A DNA stretch of 64,000 nucleotides, from contig NZ_AFII01000001.1 in NCBI RefSeq assembly GCF_000214475.1, positions 310,001 through 374,000 of the forward strand, written 5' to 3'. The translations under genes and the position numbers were made by a program. Below are positions 19,300 to 29,835 of this stretch, piece after piece. Every line of letters begins with the position of its first letter. Positions within the stretch are counted from its first letter, which is position 1. Below the pieces are notes generated by a model, which worked only from the letters and a program-made list of their open reading frames with translations, did no database searches and was not told the origin of the DNA. Origin of the DNA: Parvimonas sp. oral taxon 110 str. F0139 (GTDB lineage: Bacteria; Bacillota; Clostridia; Tissierellales; Peptoniphilaceae).

Positions 19300-22062
19300 C
19301 TAAACTGTTTCATCAACTAATTCATTTAAGTCAACAAACTTTTCACTTTTTAATCCTTTATCTAGTTTGTTTACCTTCTTAATATTTACAGCAGTTACCT
19401 TATATTCTGCAGTTTTAGTAATAGGATCATAGTGTGCACTAGTCAATTGATTTACTGGTGTTTCAGCAAAATGGAATGTCATATAGATTAATCCTGGTTT
19501 TACTTTGTCAGTAATTTTTGTTCTACCAACTACACTACCTCTTCTAGAAGTAACTCTCATAAAATCTCCATCTTCTAATCCATATTTTTGTGCATCTTCT
19601 GCTGAAATTTCAATTAACTCATATGGTAAAATTCCATCAAGCGCATCAGAATATCTAGTCATTACATTATAGTGGTATAATGCTCTACCAGTAGATAAGA
19701 TTATTGGATATTCTTCATTTTCAAGTTCTTTTGGACCTTCATATTCAACAGGTATCATAAGAGCTTTATCTCCTCTTGTAAATTTACCTTCATGAAGATA
19801 TTTTGTACCCAAATGATCATCTGATGTACATGGCCATTGAACTCCATTCAACTTATCTATTTTATCATAAGTAATTCCTCTATAAGTTGGCATGCACTTT
19901 CTAATTTCATCAAAAACATCTTCTGATGTCTTCCAATCAAATCCCTTACCTCCAAGACGTTTTGAGACATCCGCTAAAATAGCCCAATCTAATCTTGCTT
20001 GTCCAGGAGCTTCAACAGCTTTTCTAACTCTTTGAACTCTTCTTTCAGATGCTGTAAAAGTACCATCTTTTTCAGCATAACATGTGGCTGGCAAAATAAC
20101 ATCTGCAAGTTTAGCAGTTTCAGTTAAGTTAATATCTTGAACGACTAAGAAATCTAAACTACTTAATGCATGCTTAACGTGGTTGGCATCTGGATCAGAA
20201 AGTACAGGATCTTCACCCATAATGTACATAGCTTTAACTGAACCTTCTGCTGCTCCATCAAGCATTTCAGGGATTCTAAGTCCCATCTTTCTATTTAATT
20301 TACAATTCCAATGTTTTTCAAACAATTTAACATTATCTTCTTCCAATACTTTATGATATCCCGGAAAATAATTTGGTAAAGCTGCCATATCACAAGCACC
20401 TTGAACATTATTTTGTCCACGAAGAGGATTAATTCCACCACCTTCAATTCCAATATTTCCACATAATAAAGCTAAGTTAGAAAGATTCATTACATTTGAT
20501 GTACCAGTTGTATGTTCAGTAATACCTAAAGTATAGAAAATTCCAGCTCTTTCTGCAGAAGCATACATCCTTGCAGCTTCATAAATTTGATCTACAGGAA
20601 CAGTAGTAATTTTACTAACTAATTCTGGAGTATATTTAGAAACAAGTTCTTTAACTTCTTCAAATCTTTCTACTTTATTTTCAACATATTCCTTAGCATA
20701 TAAACCTTCAGTTATTATTATATTCATGATACCATTAATTAAAGCAGCATCTGTTCCTGATTTCAATGAAATGTGCAAATCAGCTTCTCTTGCTAATTCA
20801 GTTTTTCTTGGATCAACTACTACTAGCTTTTTACCTTGTCTATGAGCCTGTTGCATTTTATTTCCAATTATTGGATGAGCTTCAGTTGTATTTGAACCTA
20901 TAACAAACATTAAATCAGTCTTAAAAACTTCGTTAACAGAATTTGTCATAGCTCCAGAACCTAATGTTGTTGCAAGACCTGCAACTGTAGGAGCATGTCA
21001 GGTTCTCGCACAGTGATCAACATTATTTGTACCAATGGCAACACGCATCATCTTTTGAAAAGCAAAATTGTCTTCATTACAAGTTCTAGCAGAGCTTAAA
21101 CCTGCAATTGAGTCAGGACCATAAGTCTCTTTTGTGCTACTTAACTTAGAAACAACCAAATCTAAAGCTTCTTCCCAAGTTGCTTTTTCAAATACACCAT
21201 TTCTCTTAATCAATGGATCAGTAAGTCTATCAGGACTGTTAATTAAGTCAGTATGGAAACGCCCCTTAACACAAAGTTGAGTTCCATTAATTGGAGAATC
21301 TTCATTTGGAGTAACTCCAATTACTTTTCCGGTCTTAACATTTACATTTAAATCAAAATTACAACCAGTACCACAGAAAGGACATGTTGTTCTCACTTTT
21401 TTTACTTCCCAAGGTCTAGTTCCCATTAATTGTTTATTTAGTAAAGCTCCTGTAGGGCAAACACTAATACATTGCCCACAAAATCTACAGTTATCAGTAT
21501 TTAAATCTAGATTTTTATGAGTTCCAATATAAGCATTAAATCCTCTTTCTACAAAATCTATAGCTCCTGTAACTTGTACATCTTGACATACTCTAACACA
21601 TTTACCACATAAAATACACTTGTTTTGATCTCTTATCATAACAGGGTTGTTTGCATCGATTTCATGATTTTGGACTTCACCAATCCATGTACCCTTCTTC
21701 ATTCCATATCTATAGCAATATTCTTGCAATTTACAATTACCAACCATATCACAAGTTAAGCAATCACTTGGATGATTAGAAAACAATAAATCTAGAATAT
21801 TTCTTCTTATTTTTGTTAATTTTTCACTTTCAGTATTTACAACCATTCCTTCTTTTACAAGTGTTGAACATGCTGTTTCAAGTTTTTTACTTCCTTCAAT
21901 TTCAACAACACACATTCTACATCCAGCAAATGCAGTTAGACTTTTTTCATAACATAAGTTTGGAATATCTACTCCAACCTTTTTAGCAGCTTCAATAATA
22001 GTAGTTCCTTTTTCAACACTAACATTCTTTCCATTTATAGTTAAATTAATCATATTAGACAT
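19300..22062 (-). CDS. fdhA: Formate dehydrogenase catalytic subunit, selenocysteine-containing
   Basis: A 920-residue molybdopterin (Mo or W) formate dehydrogenase read through an in-frame TGA at 21000-20998, codon 355. The context DHCAR-T-U-HAPTVAGL matches the selenocysteine site of FdhF/FdhA enzymes, and a SECIS-like hairpin follows the TGA. The N-terminus carries a [2Fe-2S] domain (CYEKSLTAFAGCRMC), an NuoG-type His/Cys cluster (HPSDCLTCDMVGNC), two [4Fe-4S] motifs (CILCGKCVRVC, CRFCGQCISVC) and the proximal cluster CPFCGTGC. The C-terminal molybdopterin-dinucleotide domain ends the protein. It follows NuoF- and NuoE-like subunits, so it probably couples formate/CO2 to NAD(H), perhaps with ferredoxin. 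Confidence 0.95.
20969..21000 (-). promoter_or_regulatory. Bacterial SECIS element after the selenocysteine TGA
   Basis: Twelve bases after the TGA, the minus strand has GTTGCA-GGTCT-TGCAAC, a perfect 6-bp stem with a GGTCT loop. This closely resembles the SelB-binding apical hairpin of E. coli fdhF. It supports decoding TGA as selenocysteine over a nonsense break. Confidence 0.9.
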
Positions 22063-22078
22063 AATATACCTCCAGAAC

Positions 22079-23674
22079 CTATCTTCTAATTATAGCATTA
22101 ACTGGACACGCAGCTTCACAAGATCCACATTTAATACACTTAGATGGTTCAATAACATGTAATTGCTTTTGAACTCCTGTAATACAATCAACTGGACAAG
22201 CCTTAGCACATTTAGTACAACCAATGCACTTATCTGTAATAAAGAATTCAAGAAGAGCTTGACAAACTCCCGCAGGACATTTTTTATCATAAATATGAGC
22301 TTCATACTCATTTCTAAAATAATGTAAAGTACTTACTACTGGATTTGCAGCCGTTTGTCCAAGTCCACAAAGTGATGCAACAGTTATTGTTTCGGAAAGA
22401 TCTTCAAGTCTTTCAATGTCACCATCTTCACCTTTCCCAGAAGTTATTTTTTCCAATAACTCTAACATTCTCTTTGTACCTTCCCTACAAGGAACACATT
22501 TACCACAAGATTCTTCAACAGTAAAATCTAAGAAAAATCTTGCAATATCAACCATACAATCTGTTTCATCCATTACAACCATTCCACCTGATCCCATAAT
22601 AGAACCAATCTTAGCTAAAGATCCAAAGTCTACAGGTGTATCAAAATAATCTGTAGGAATACAACCACCAGAAGGTCCACCAGTTTGAACAGCTTTTACT
22701 TTTTTATCATTACCAGTACCCCCACCAATGTCATATACAATTTCATTTATTGTAGTTCCCATAGGAACTTCAACAAGTCCTGCATTTGCAACCTTACCTA
22801 CAAGGGCAAATACTTTAGTTCCAGAACTATCTTCTGTACCAATTGATTTATACCAATCTGAACCTTTATACATAATTTGTGGTACATTTGCAAATGTTTC
22901 AACATTATTTAAAACAGTAGGTTTTTGGAAAAGGCCTTTAACCGTTGTTCTATAAACCTTAGTTCTTGGCATACCACGTTTACCTTCTATAGATTCTATA
23001 AGTGCTGTGCCTTCTCCACAAACAAATGCTCCAGCACCAAGCCTTAATTCAACATGAAAACTAAAATCTGTTCCTAGAATATTATCACCAAGAAGATTCT
23101 TTTCTTCTGCCTTCTTTATTGCTTCTCTTAAATTTATGACAGCTTTAGGATATTCAGCTCTAACATAGATAAAACCTCTATCAGCCCCAATCGCAAAGCC
23201 ACAAATCGCCATTCCTTCTAATACAGAATGTGGATCTCCTTCAAGTATAGATCTATCCATAAATGCTCCTGGATCTCCTTCATCTGCATTACATACTACG
23301 TATTTTTGACCCGCAGGTTGTTGCATAGCACCTTCCCATTTTCTCCCTGTTGGGAAACCTGCACCACCACGGCCTCTAAGTCCTGAATTTTTCATTTCAT
23401 TTACAACTTCTTCAGGAGTAAGACTTCCTATTACTTTCGCTAAAGCGTAATATCCACCTAATGCAACATATTCATCAACACTATGTTCATCAACTATTCC
23501 AAAATTCTTTAATGCAATTCTAGTTTGTTTTTCAAAAAACTCTCCTTTTAGACGAATACCATTTTCGTCAATTATGTACTTATCAGGTTCTTGATTTAAC
23601 CTTTCAATTAATAGAGGATAGTTTTTTTCTTTAATAGTATCTAATATTTTAAAATCAACTTCAGTTTTTATCAT
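22079..23674 (-). CDS. NuoF-like NADH-binding subunit of formate dehydrogenase
   Basis: A 531-residue flavin/iron-sulfur subunit. It has an N-terminal extension, then GLRGRGGAGFPTGRKW (NADH/FMN loop), CNADEGDPGAFMDR, GAGAYICGE-like GAGAFVCGEGTAL, and SCGKCVPCREGTKRM for the N3-type [4Fe-4S] cluster. Two ferredoxin motifs are added at the C-terminus (CIGCTKCAKACPVDC, CIKCGSCEAACPVNA). This arrangement matches HydB/HylB-type subunits of NAD-dependent and electron-bifurcating hydrogenases and formate dehydrogenases. It lies between the NuoE-like and FdhA genes, with the fdhA start 17 bases after its stop. Confidence 0.95.
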   Translation of the reverse strand: MIKTEVDFKILDTIKEKNYPLLIERLNQEPDKYIIDENGIRLKGEFFEKQTRIALKNFGIVDEHSVDEYVALGGYYALAKVIGSLTPEEVVNEMKNSGLRGRGGAGFPTGRKWEGAMQQPAGQKYVVCNADEGDPGAFMDRSILEGDPHSVLEGMAICGFAIGADRGFIYVRAEYPKAVINLREAIKKAEEKNLLGDNILGTDFSFHVELRLGAGAFVCGEGTALIESIEGKRGMPRTKVYRTTVKGLFQKPTVLNNVETFANVPQIMYKGSDWYKSIGTEDSSGTKVFALVGKVANAGLVEVPMGTTINEIVYDIGGGTGNDKKVKAVQTGGPSGGCIPTDYFDTPVDFGSLAKIGSIMGSGGMVVMDETDCMVDIARFFLDFTVEESCGKCVPCREGTKRMLELLEKITSGKGEDGDIERLEDLSETITVASLCGLGQTAANPVVSTLHYFRNEYEAHIYDKKCPAGVCQALLEFFITDKCIGCTKCAKACPVDCITGVQKQLHVIEPSKCIKCGSCEAACPVNAIIRR

Positions 23675-23684
23675 AAGATCACCT

Positions 23685-24170
23685 CTATTTATACTTTCTC
23701 ATTATTCTTCTGATATCTGCTTTTTTTATATGAGCATAAACATCTTCATTTATTGTAACAACAGGTGCTAAATTACATTCACCAATACAACGAGTTTGAG
23801 CAACAGAAAACTTCAAATCTTCACTAGTTCCACCAACATCTACACCTACTCTGTCACAAAACTCATTTAAAATTTCTTGAGCTCCTTTTACGTAACAAGC
23901 AGTTCCCATACATACAGAAATTTGATATTTTCCTTTTGGAATAAATGAAAATTGTGAATAGAAAGTAGCTACACCAAATACTTTAGCAGGAAATATTTTC
24001 ATTCTTTTTGCTATCAAATCCATAATCTCTTCTGGAAGATACCCAAAAATACTTTGTGCTTCTTGTAAAACTGGCATTAATGCTCCCGGAATATCTTTCT
24101 TCTTATCAATAAATTCACAAAGCTCATCAATTTTGTCTTGATTTTCTTCAACATTAAAAACAAAAGCCAT
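23685..24170 (-). CDS. NuoE-like [2Fe-2S] subunit of formate dehydrogenase
   Basis: A 161-residue thioredoxin-fold ferredoxin starting at ATG 24170 (MAFVFNVEEN), six bases after AGGAGG; the longer reading is leader. Cysteines are in CMGTACYVKGA and CIGECNLAP, the [2Fe-2S] ligands of the 24-kDa (NuoE/HydA-gamma) family. GVATFYSQF is also typical. It is the first gene of the formate dehydrogenase operon. Confidence 0.94.
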   Translation of the reverse strand: MAFVFNVEENQDKIDELCEFIDKKKDIPGALMPVLQEAQSIFGYLPEEIMDLIAKRMKIFPAKVFGVATFYSQFSFIPKGKYQISVCMGTACYVKGAQEILNEFCDRVGVDVGGTSEDLKFSVAQTRCIGECNLAPVVTINEDVYAHIKKADIRRIMRKYK

Positions 24171-24642
24171 AATTTGCCTCCTTGTAAAATTTTTTAGAAG
24201 AACCATATGTAATTATATAATAAAAAACAAGAAATTACTTATTTAAAACATTAAACATTGATAACAATACTCTAATCCATTAATATGTACTATTTTAGTA
24301 TATAACCATCATATAGTTATTCTAGTTATAATATAGCGAAATACAATACTACATCATACTTAGAGTATAGCAAAATCAGCAAATTTTTTCAAGCATTTTA
24401 GCTTTTAAGTATTAAAAATTTTGATAGATTTTCAAAAAAATATTTTATTTAATACTTAATTTTATCTATTTAATTAACAATATAATTAATCTAATTATTT
24501 TCTTAAATTATATCCATTTTAATCTTAAAAAATAATTCTATTCCACATGTTATGTTTTTTTGACGTTACTTATAATAAGAACCCCACTCCTTTTCTATGC
24601 TTCACTTCGTATGGGTACCCGGAAAACTTATTGCTTCGCAAT
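24171..24642. other. Intergenic region between the formate dehydrogenase operon and the HPr-like gene
   Basis: About 470 bases with no convincing gene. It must hold the formate dehydrogenase promoter; TATAAT (24217-24212, minus) is a possible -10, but I see no good -35. The stretch 24580-24642 is noticeably richer in G and C, with ATGGGTACCCGG and a small hairpin ATTGCTTCGCAAT, unlike the surrounding AT-rich spacer. It could be a remnant of a repeat or a small RNA, and I cannot assign it. Confidence 0.4.
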
Positions 24643-24671
24643 AAAAAAAATTCTCTTTTAGAGAATTTTTT
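24643..24671. terminator. Terminator after the HPr-like gene
   Basis: An 11-bp stem (AAAAAATTCTC with GAGAATTTTTT) and five-base loop, with T-runs on both sides, 12 bases beyond the HPr-like stop on the minus strand. Confidence 0.85.
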
Positions 24672-24682
24672 AAAACTTTTTA

Positions 24683-24958
24683 TTATATTGTATAAAATTC
24701 TTTTAAGTCTTGTTCAAAAAATGAAATTAAAGTTTCCATAGCCACATTTTCATCATCTCCTGTTACTTCAATTTCTATTTCTTCACCATTTCCAACCTGC
24801 ATTGATAAAATACTTAAAATACTTTTTCCATTGTATCTATTATTATCTTTTATTAATATAATATCAGAATTAAATTTTACTGAATTCCTTAAAAACATAG
24901 AAGCTACTCTGGCATTAAGGCCAATTTCCGATTTGACTACAACCTTTTCCTTTAACAT
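24683..24958 (-). CDS. Crh-like HPr paralogue without the catalytic histidine
   Basis: A 91-residue HPr-fold protein. The active-site region reads GLNARVA, with Asn15 exactly where HPr has the phosphotransfer His15. The regulatory site is kept: GKSILSILSM with Ser46. This is the pattern of Bacillus Crh, which has Gln15 and Ser46 and works only as a CcpA co-regulator after HPr-kinase phosphorylation. So I expect a regulatory protein, not a sugar-PTS carrier. It is monocistronic, with its own promoter, an AGGAGG-type site and a terminator. No PTS genes are nearby. Confidence 0.85.
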   Translation of the reverse strand: MLKEKVVVKSEIGLNARVASMFLRNSVKFNSDIILIKDNNRYNGKSILSILSMQVGNGEEIEIEVTGDDENVAMETLISFFEQDLKEFYTI

Positions 24959-24991
24959 ATTTGCCTCCTTTATTTTTCTTTCTTAATCTAT

Positions 24992-25020
24992 ATTATATCA
25001 AAACAATCTATAATTGTCCA
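24992..25020 (-). promoter_or_regulatory. HPr-like gene promoter
   Basis: Minus-strand TGGACA (25020-25015), 17-base spacer, TATAAT (24997-24992). Confidence 0.8.
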
Positions 25021-25096
25021 TATTTAAAAATAATTTTTAAAAAGATTTTTTTAAATTATTAAATAACCTATTAAATAATGTTTTCACATTATATAA

Positions 25097-25129
25097 AAAG
25101 AAACTGATTTACTAAAAATAAACCAGTTT
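25097..25129 (-). terminator. Terminator of the iron-uptake operon
   Basis: AAACTGATTTA and TAAACCAGTTT form an 11-bp stem with one mismatch. On the minus strand it is followed by TTTCTTTTTATA, just after the restored stop of the last ABC ATPase gene. Confidence 0.7.
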
Positions 25130-25136
25130 TACAAAA

Positions 25137-25807
25137 TTATATATTCTTACCTTCCGAAATTTTTCCAGAAATCATAGTATAAACCTTATCTGCATATGAT
25201 AGACATGCTAGGTCATGTGTAACAAGTACAATTGTTGTATTATTTTTTTATTAATATCTTTCATTATTTCTAATACTTCCTTAGTATTTTCAACATCCAA
25301 ATCAGAAGTAGGTTCATCTGCAAGAATTATTTTAGGATAATTCATCAGTGCTCTTGCAATTGTAACTCTTCTAAGTTCTCCCCCTGATAATTCTCTAGGA
25401 TATGAACTTTCTAAATGTTCTAAACCTAATTCTTTTAACAAATATTTTCCGCGACCAACAGGATCTCCTTCTCTTTTACTTAGATAAAAAGGTAAACAAA
25501 TATTATCTAGAATGTTAAGTGTTGACAATACTACTGTAGATTGTGGAACAAATCCCATTAAGTCATTTCTTATAAAAGATTTTTCATCATCAGAAAGAGA
25601 GCTTATCTCTTTATTATCCAATGACACTTTCCCACTTGTAGGACTTAATATTCCAGATATGATATTTAAAAGTGTAGATTTGCCGCTTCCAGATTTTCCG
25701 ACTATTGCAACAAATTCTCCGCTCTTAATATCCAAATTAACATCATCTAATGCATTAAATTCATTCGCTCTAACATATGTTTTGTATAATTGTTCTACTT
25801 TTAACAT
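25137..25807 (-). CDS. ABC transporter ATPase (MacB/LolD type), one apparent frameshift
   Basis: About 223 residues when restored. It has the Walker A motif GKSGSGKST, signature LSGGELRRV and Walker B ILADEPTSDLD. The frame breaks at the T-run 25243-25249; one added base gives TIVLVTHDLACLSYADKVY with the switch His, and a stop at 25137. The start is ATG 25807, placed by GGGAG, overlapping the preceding permease stop. It pairs with the FtsX-like permease 25809-27016 and closes the iron-uptake operon. Confidence 0.88.
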
Positions 25808-25808
25808 T

Positions 25809-27016
25809 CTAATCATTCTCCCTCATAGTCAAATAAACATCAGTTCTACTGATTTTTCTAGCAGCATTTAATGATGATAAACATCCAATTACTGTTCCAA
25901 CTAATAAACTAAACAATGAAACTATAACCAATTTTGGTATTGAAGGAGTTAAGAACGGTAAATTTAAGTTTTTTTGAATAATTGGAATTATTGAAAACAC
26001 AGCTATAATGCCAATAATTATTCCAAGAACTGATCCATAAAAACCTATATATAAGGACTCATACATAATAATCTTAGATAACTTTTTCTTAGACGCTCCT
26101 AACACTCGAAGAATACTTAATTCCTTTTTTCTTTCATTAAGTATTACAGAAAATACTACTGCCAATAAAATCATTGACATTCCCCATATTACAGCTATTG
26201 AAATATATATATAACTTGAAATAACCTTTAAATTTGAAGATACTTCATTTACAAATTTTTTACTAAACATAGCAAAAATTCCATCTTTAGCATATTCTTT
26301 CATAATCTTATTAGATACTTCTGAAGCACTGTAATTTGGCTTTAATTTTAATAAAATTGTAGAAATTTTTTCGCCTTCAGAAGCTGGATTTTTTTGAATT
26401 CGTTCGCTTGCTTTTGCAAGTTTTCTAGCAGTTTTCATATTAACGAAAACTGTTGCATCAAAACCCATACCAGTTTGTTCGAGCTTTCCAACTATATCAA
26501 GCTCTTCTTCAAAAAATTTAACTTTTGAATTTTTTTCACCAACAATATTACTTCCTACAATTACTTCATCATCTTTTAATTCTCTCTTAAGTGTTTTTTG
26601 AAGCCAAGTCTTAATTAAAAAATCTGTATCATAATCTATTCCTATAATTTGAACGGGGTACGAGCAACAAGATGCAGAAAGTGTTGCAACATAAAGCTGA
26701 GGTGTTGCAGATTCTATACCTTCAATTTTTTTATCTTTTCTAATGAATCATTAGGAAGATAAAATTCACTAGGTTCTCCTTTTAGTAATACACTTTCAAT
26801 ATTTGCCTTATAACCTTCTGGAACAACAATAATATCTGCACCAAGTCTATTTGACAGATTATTAACTCCACCAGAAATACTTGATGATAAAATCGTACCA
26901 CAGAACAAAAATAAAACAAAAATAGCAATAATGCTAATTAATGAAATACTTCTAAGGGGTTTTTTTCTTATGTTTTCTTTCGCTAAAAACTTAATATCAA
27001 TTTTCTTATTAGTCAT
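25809..27016 (-). CDS. FtsX/MacB-type ABC permease, one apparent frameshift
   Basis: About 402 residues when restored. One membrane helix lies near residues 22-44, a large extracytoplasmic domain follows (LGADIIVVPEGY, CCSYPVQIIGIDYDTD, TGMGFDATVFVNM), then three C-terminal helices with LSILRVLGASKKKL, the usual cytoplasmic loop. The T-run 26726-26732 is one base short, which splits the chain after KIKK. It works with the ATPase downstream. Such permease/ATPase pairs sit in FTR1-P19 iron loci of other bacteria. Confidence 0.87.
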
Positions 27017-27039
27017 TTTTTTCTCTTTTCTTTAATGAA

Positions 27040-27498
27040 TTAATTTTCTTTTCTTATCAAAACATAAATCAAATAAAAAATTGAGATAAGAGCAATTGCA
27101 ATTCCTAAAATAGAAACTATTGTAAATGTATTATGTTTGATACAATCCATAGAATCTTTCATGCAATATCCCATGAATCTAGGAGCTCCATCTTTTCCGG
27201 CACCAATAGTAACCTTAACTATTTTATTTGGTATTAAATGAACACTAATTCCTGCTAATATATTAATAATATTAAAAATAATCTTTAAAATTTTATTATC
27301 TACAAAAACAGATACTAATGAAATTATAACAATTCCTATACCAACACAAGTTGCTAATAGACCGCTATAATAACAACTCATTCTTGACCCATTCGCCATT
27401 GCAGGACAAACAGGCGCGATTACAAATGGTGTTAATGCAAGTACAGTCCCTAATAGTAAAATAATAATATTAACAATTTTCTTCTTTAATATTTTCAC
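27040..27498 (-). CDS. DUF4418-type membrane protein
   Basis: A 152-residue protein with four predicted membrane helices (about residues 10-30, 42-65, 70-92, 125-147). Conserved-looking pieces are APVCPAMANGSRMSCYYSG and a pair of Cys near residues 112 and 118 (GYCMKDSMDC). It resembles the DUF4418 family, often next to FtsX-type permeases and FMN-binding proteins. Its function is unknown; the paired cysteines hint at a redox or metal role. Confidence 0.75.
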   Translation of the reverse strand: MKILKKKIVNIIILLLGTVLALTPFVIAPVCPAMANGSRMSCYYSGLLATCVGIGIVIISLVSVFVDNKILKIIFNIINILAGISVHLIPNKIVKVTIGAGKDGAPRFMGYCMKDSMDCIKHNTFTIVSILGIAIALISIFYLIYVLIRKEN

Positions 27499-27515
27499 GA
27501 AAATCCTCCTAAAAA

Positions 27516-27915
27516 TTATTTATTTAAAGCATTATTAACCGCATTTTTAAATCTTTTATAAGAAATTGTCGCTCCACTAACTGAGTCAACTTTATCAATA
27601 TCTTGAACCTCAACTAACTTTTTTGCATATCCTTCACTATTCTTTACAGCTTTTTGTGCTTGCTTATAATTAAAATCAGCATCATCTTTACCATAATTTT
27701 CGTCTTTTATCTTATTATTCCTATTTTCTCTCTCTTCTCTAACACAATCTACAATTTTCTTATCTTTAACAGTAATTACGACTTTAACATTTGAACTTTC
27801 ATCTTTGTAATATCCTTCATATACTCCATCTTTTAATGTTTTTTTCGAACTACATGAAGTAACAAATATCATAGATAAAATTAGAATAATAAAAAATTAA
27901 AATTTTCCTTTTCAT
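27516..27915 (-). CDS. FMN-binding domain lipoprotein, frame broken in the signal peptide
   Basis: A small exported flavoprotein of about 132 residues. Removing one T from the T-run in the leader joins ATG 27915 (MKRKILIF, GGTGG site) to a hydrophobic signal and lipobox-like FVTSC. The body is one FMN-binding domain ending VDSVSGATIS, the motif whose Thr is flavinylated by ApbE. This is the one break that looks like an extra base and not a missing one. It sits among ABC genes of the iron locus and may pass electrons to iron outside the membrane. Confidence 0.82.
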
Positions 27916-27948
27916 ATATACCACCAAAAACATTATAACATCTATAAT

Positions 27949-28626
27949 TTATATTGTCAATAATTTATCATCTACAATTTTTCCATAATCTAATATTATT
28001 TTTCTCATAGCCTCATCTCCTACTTCAGGATCATGAGTAACAACAATTATAGTAGCACCTTCCTTGTGAAGTTGTTTTAGAATTTCTATTACCATAATTT
28101 CATTTGCTTCATCCAAATTTCCTGTTGGTTCATCAGCTAATATTATTTCAGGATTATTTATTAAAGCTCTTGCTATACATACTCTTTGTTGTTCTCCACC
28201 AGATAATTGACTTGGCAAATGCTTTGCTCTATCACCAAGACCTACTTTTTTAAGTGCTTCTAAAGCTTCTTTTTCATCAATCATACTATGATAATACTGA
28301 GCAACCATTACATTTTCTAAAGCAGTTAAATAACTAATCAAATGAAATTGTTGAAATATAAGACCAATTTTTTCTCTTCTAATATTAGTAAGATTTTTTT
28401 GACTTTCTTTTGAAATGTCTATTCCATCAATTAATACTTGTCCATTTGATGGTCTATCCATACATCCTATTATATTCATCATAGTTGTTTTTCCAGAACC
28501 TGATGAGCCCATTATAGCAATCCAGTCACCTTTTTTAACCTTTAAATTAATGTTACTAAGAGCATTAACTGATTCATAAATTTTAGAAACATCTCTAAGT
28601 TCTAATATTACTTTATCATTATCCAT
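27949..28626 (-). CDS. ABC transporter ATPase (MacB/LolD type)
   Basis: A 225-residue ATPase with Walker A GSSGSGKTT, Q-loop FQQFHL, signature LSGGEQQRV, Walker B ILADEPTGNLD and switch VTHDPE. Intact. It lies four bases after the permease 28630-29828 and would energise that permease and the one at 29836-31116. It corresponds in position to the ATPase of the Campylobacter p19 locus. Confidence 0.93.
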   Translation of the reverse strand: MDNDKVILELRDVSKIYESVNALSNINLKVKKGDWIAIMGSSGSGKTTMMNIIGCMDRPSNGQVLIDGIDISKESQKNLTNIRREKIGLIFQQFHLISYLTALENVMVAQYYHSMIDEKEALEALKKVGLGDRAKHLPSQLSGGEQQRVCIARALINNPEIILADEPTGNLDEANEIMVIEILKQLHKEGATIIVVTHDPEVGDEAMRKIILDYGKIVDDKLLTI

Positions 28627-28629
28627 ATT

Positions 28630-29828
28630 TTACTCTCCTTTTAATACTAATGCAGGATCAATGTCAACAGCTTTTTTAACCGGTAAAATACAACCTGCAG
28701 TAGTTACTAATACTGAAATCACAACAATTACAGGAATTAATATATATTGGAATGTAATTGTCCTACCAAAAACACTAAGACTTACTCTTTGAGCAAATAT
28801 AAACCCAAATATAACACCAATAACTCCTCCAATTAGTCCAAGCAATACACTCTCTCCTATAAAATCCATTATAATTTCTTTATTATGTGCCCCAAGTGCT
28901 TTTTTTAATCCTATTTCTTTTCTTCTTTCAGCAATTATCGCCATCATAGTTGTCGAAACTGAAATTGTTGTCAAAACTAATATAACTATATTAACTAATA
29001 ATATTAAAGCAGTTAATTTATTTAATACAGTATCTTGAGATTGAGTAACTCTTTTTACAGCAGAACCTATAACATTAGGTAATTTATTACTCAAATTTTT
29101 TGCGAAAGTATCTAATTCATTGTGATTAGCTTCTATACTACATTCAATTGAATCAATTTTTGTTGTATCCTCAACTATTTCATTTAGTTTGTCTATATTT
29201 AAAAATATGAAGGATTCTTCTTTACCCCCAGTTGTAATTATTCCTTTTACTGTTAAAGTTACGTCGTAAAAATCATCACCTGTATCTTTATTTTTACTTT
29301 TCTCTGCAGAATCATTCACATCTGAAGCAATTGCACTTTTCCCGTGTTTTACTCCACTAACTTTAAATTTATCTCCTACTGAAAGTCCTAAAGTTTTGGC
29401 AATTTCTTTTCCTACCATAACTTCATTTGAATCGCTATTTGTTGCCCATTCTCCTTCAACATACCAAAAAGGACTATTTTTTTTGCTCCATCCATATCAG
29501 TACCCGCAAGAATATATGGCTTTTGATTAATTTTTGTCGTCTCATATCTGTATGGAGCTATACCTACAACATTCATATTTTTTATAATTTCTTTAAATTC
29601 TTTATATTCTTCTTCAGTAATTTTTCCTTCACTAGGTAGACATATAAAATTAGCGCCATATGATCTAAATTCTTTACCCAACTGTCTTGGAATATCAAAA
29701 TATATAGTAATAAGACCAGACATAATCGTAGCTCCTATTATTACAGCTAATAAAGCTACTACCATTCTTGACTTTCTTCTTATGAAAGAACTTAAAATCA
29801 TTTTTAAATACATTTTTCTCTTACTCAT
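28630..29828 (-). CDS. FtsX/MacB-type ABC permease, one apparent frameshift
   Basis: About 399 residues when restored. The start is ATG 29828 (MSKRKMYLKM). N-terminal helix near residues 22-45, extracytoplasmic MacB-like domain, then three C-terminal helices with RRKEIGLKKALGAHNKE. The frame breaks in the T-run 29477-29484; one extra base gives KKNSPFWYVEGEW and continues in the downstream frame. It is the second of two paired permeases before the ATPase. Confidence 0.87.
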
Positions 29829-29835
29829 TTTAATC

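Noticed and set aside
20950..20998. TGA in fdhA as a nonsense break splitting the gene into two
   Set aside because: The TGA is at the known selenocysteine position, the frame does not change, and a SECIS hairpin follows.
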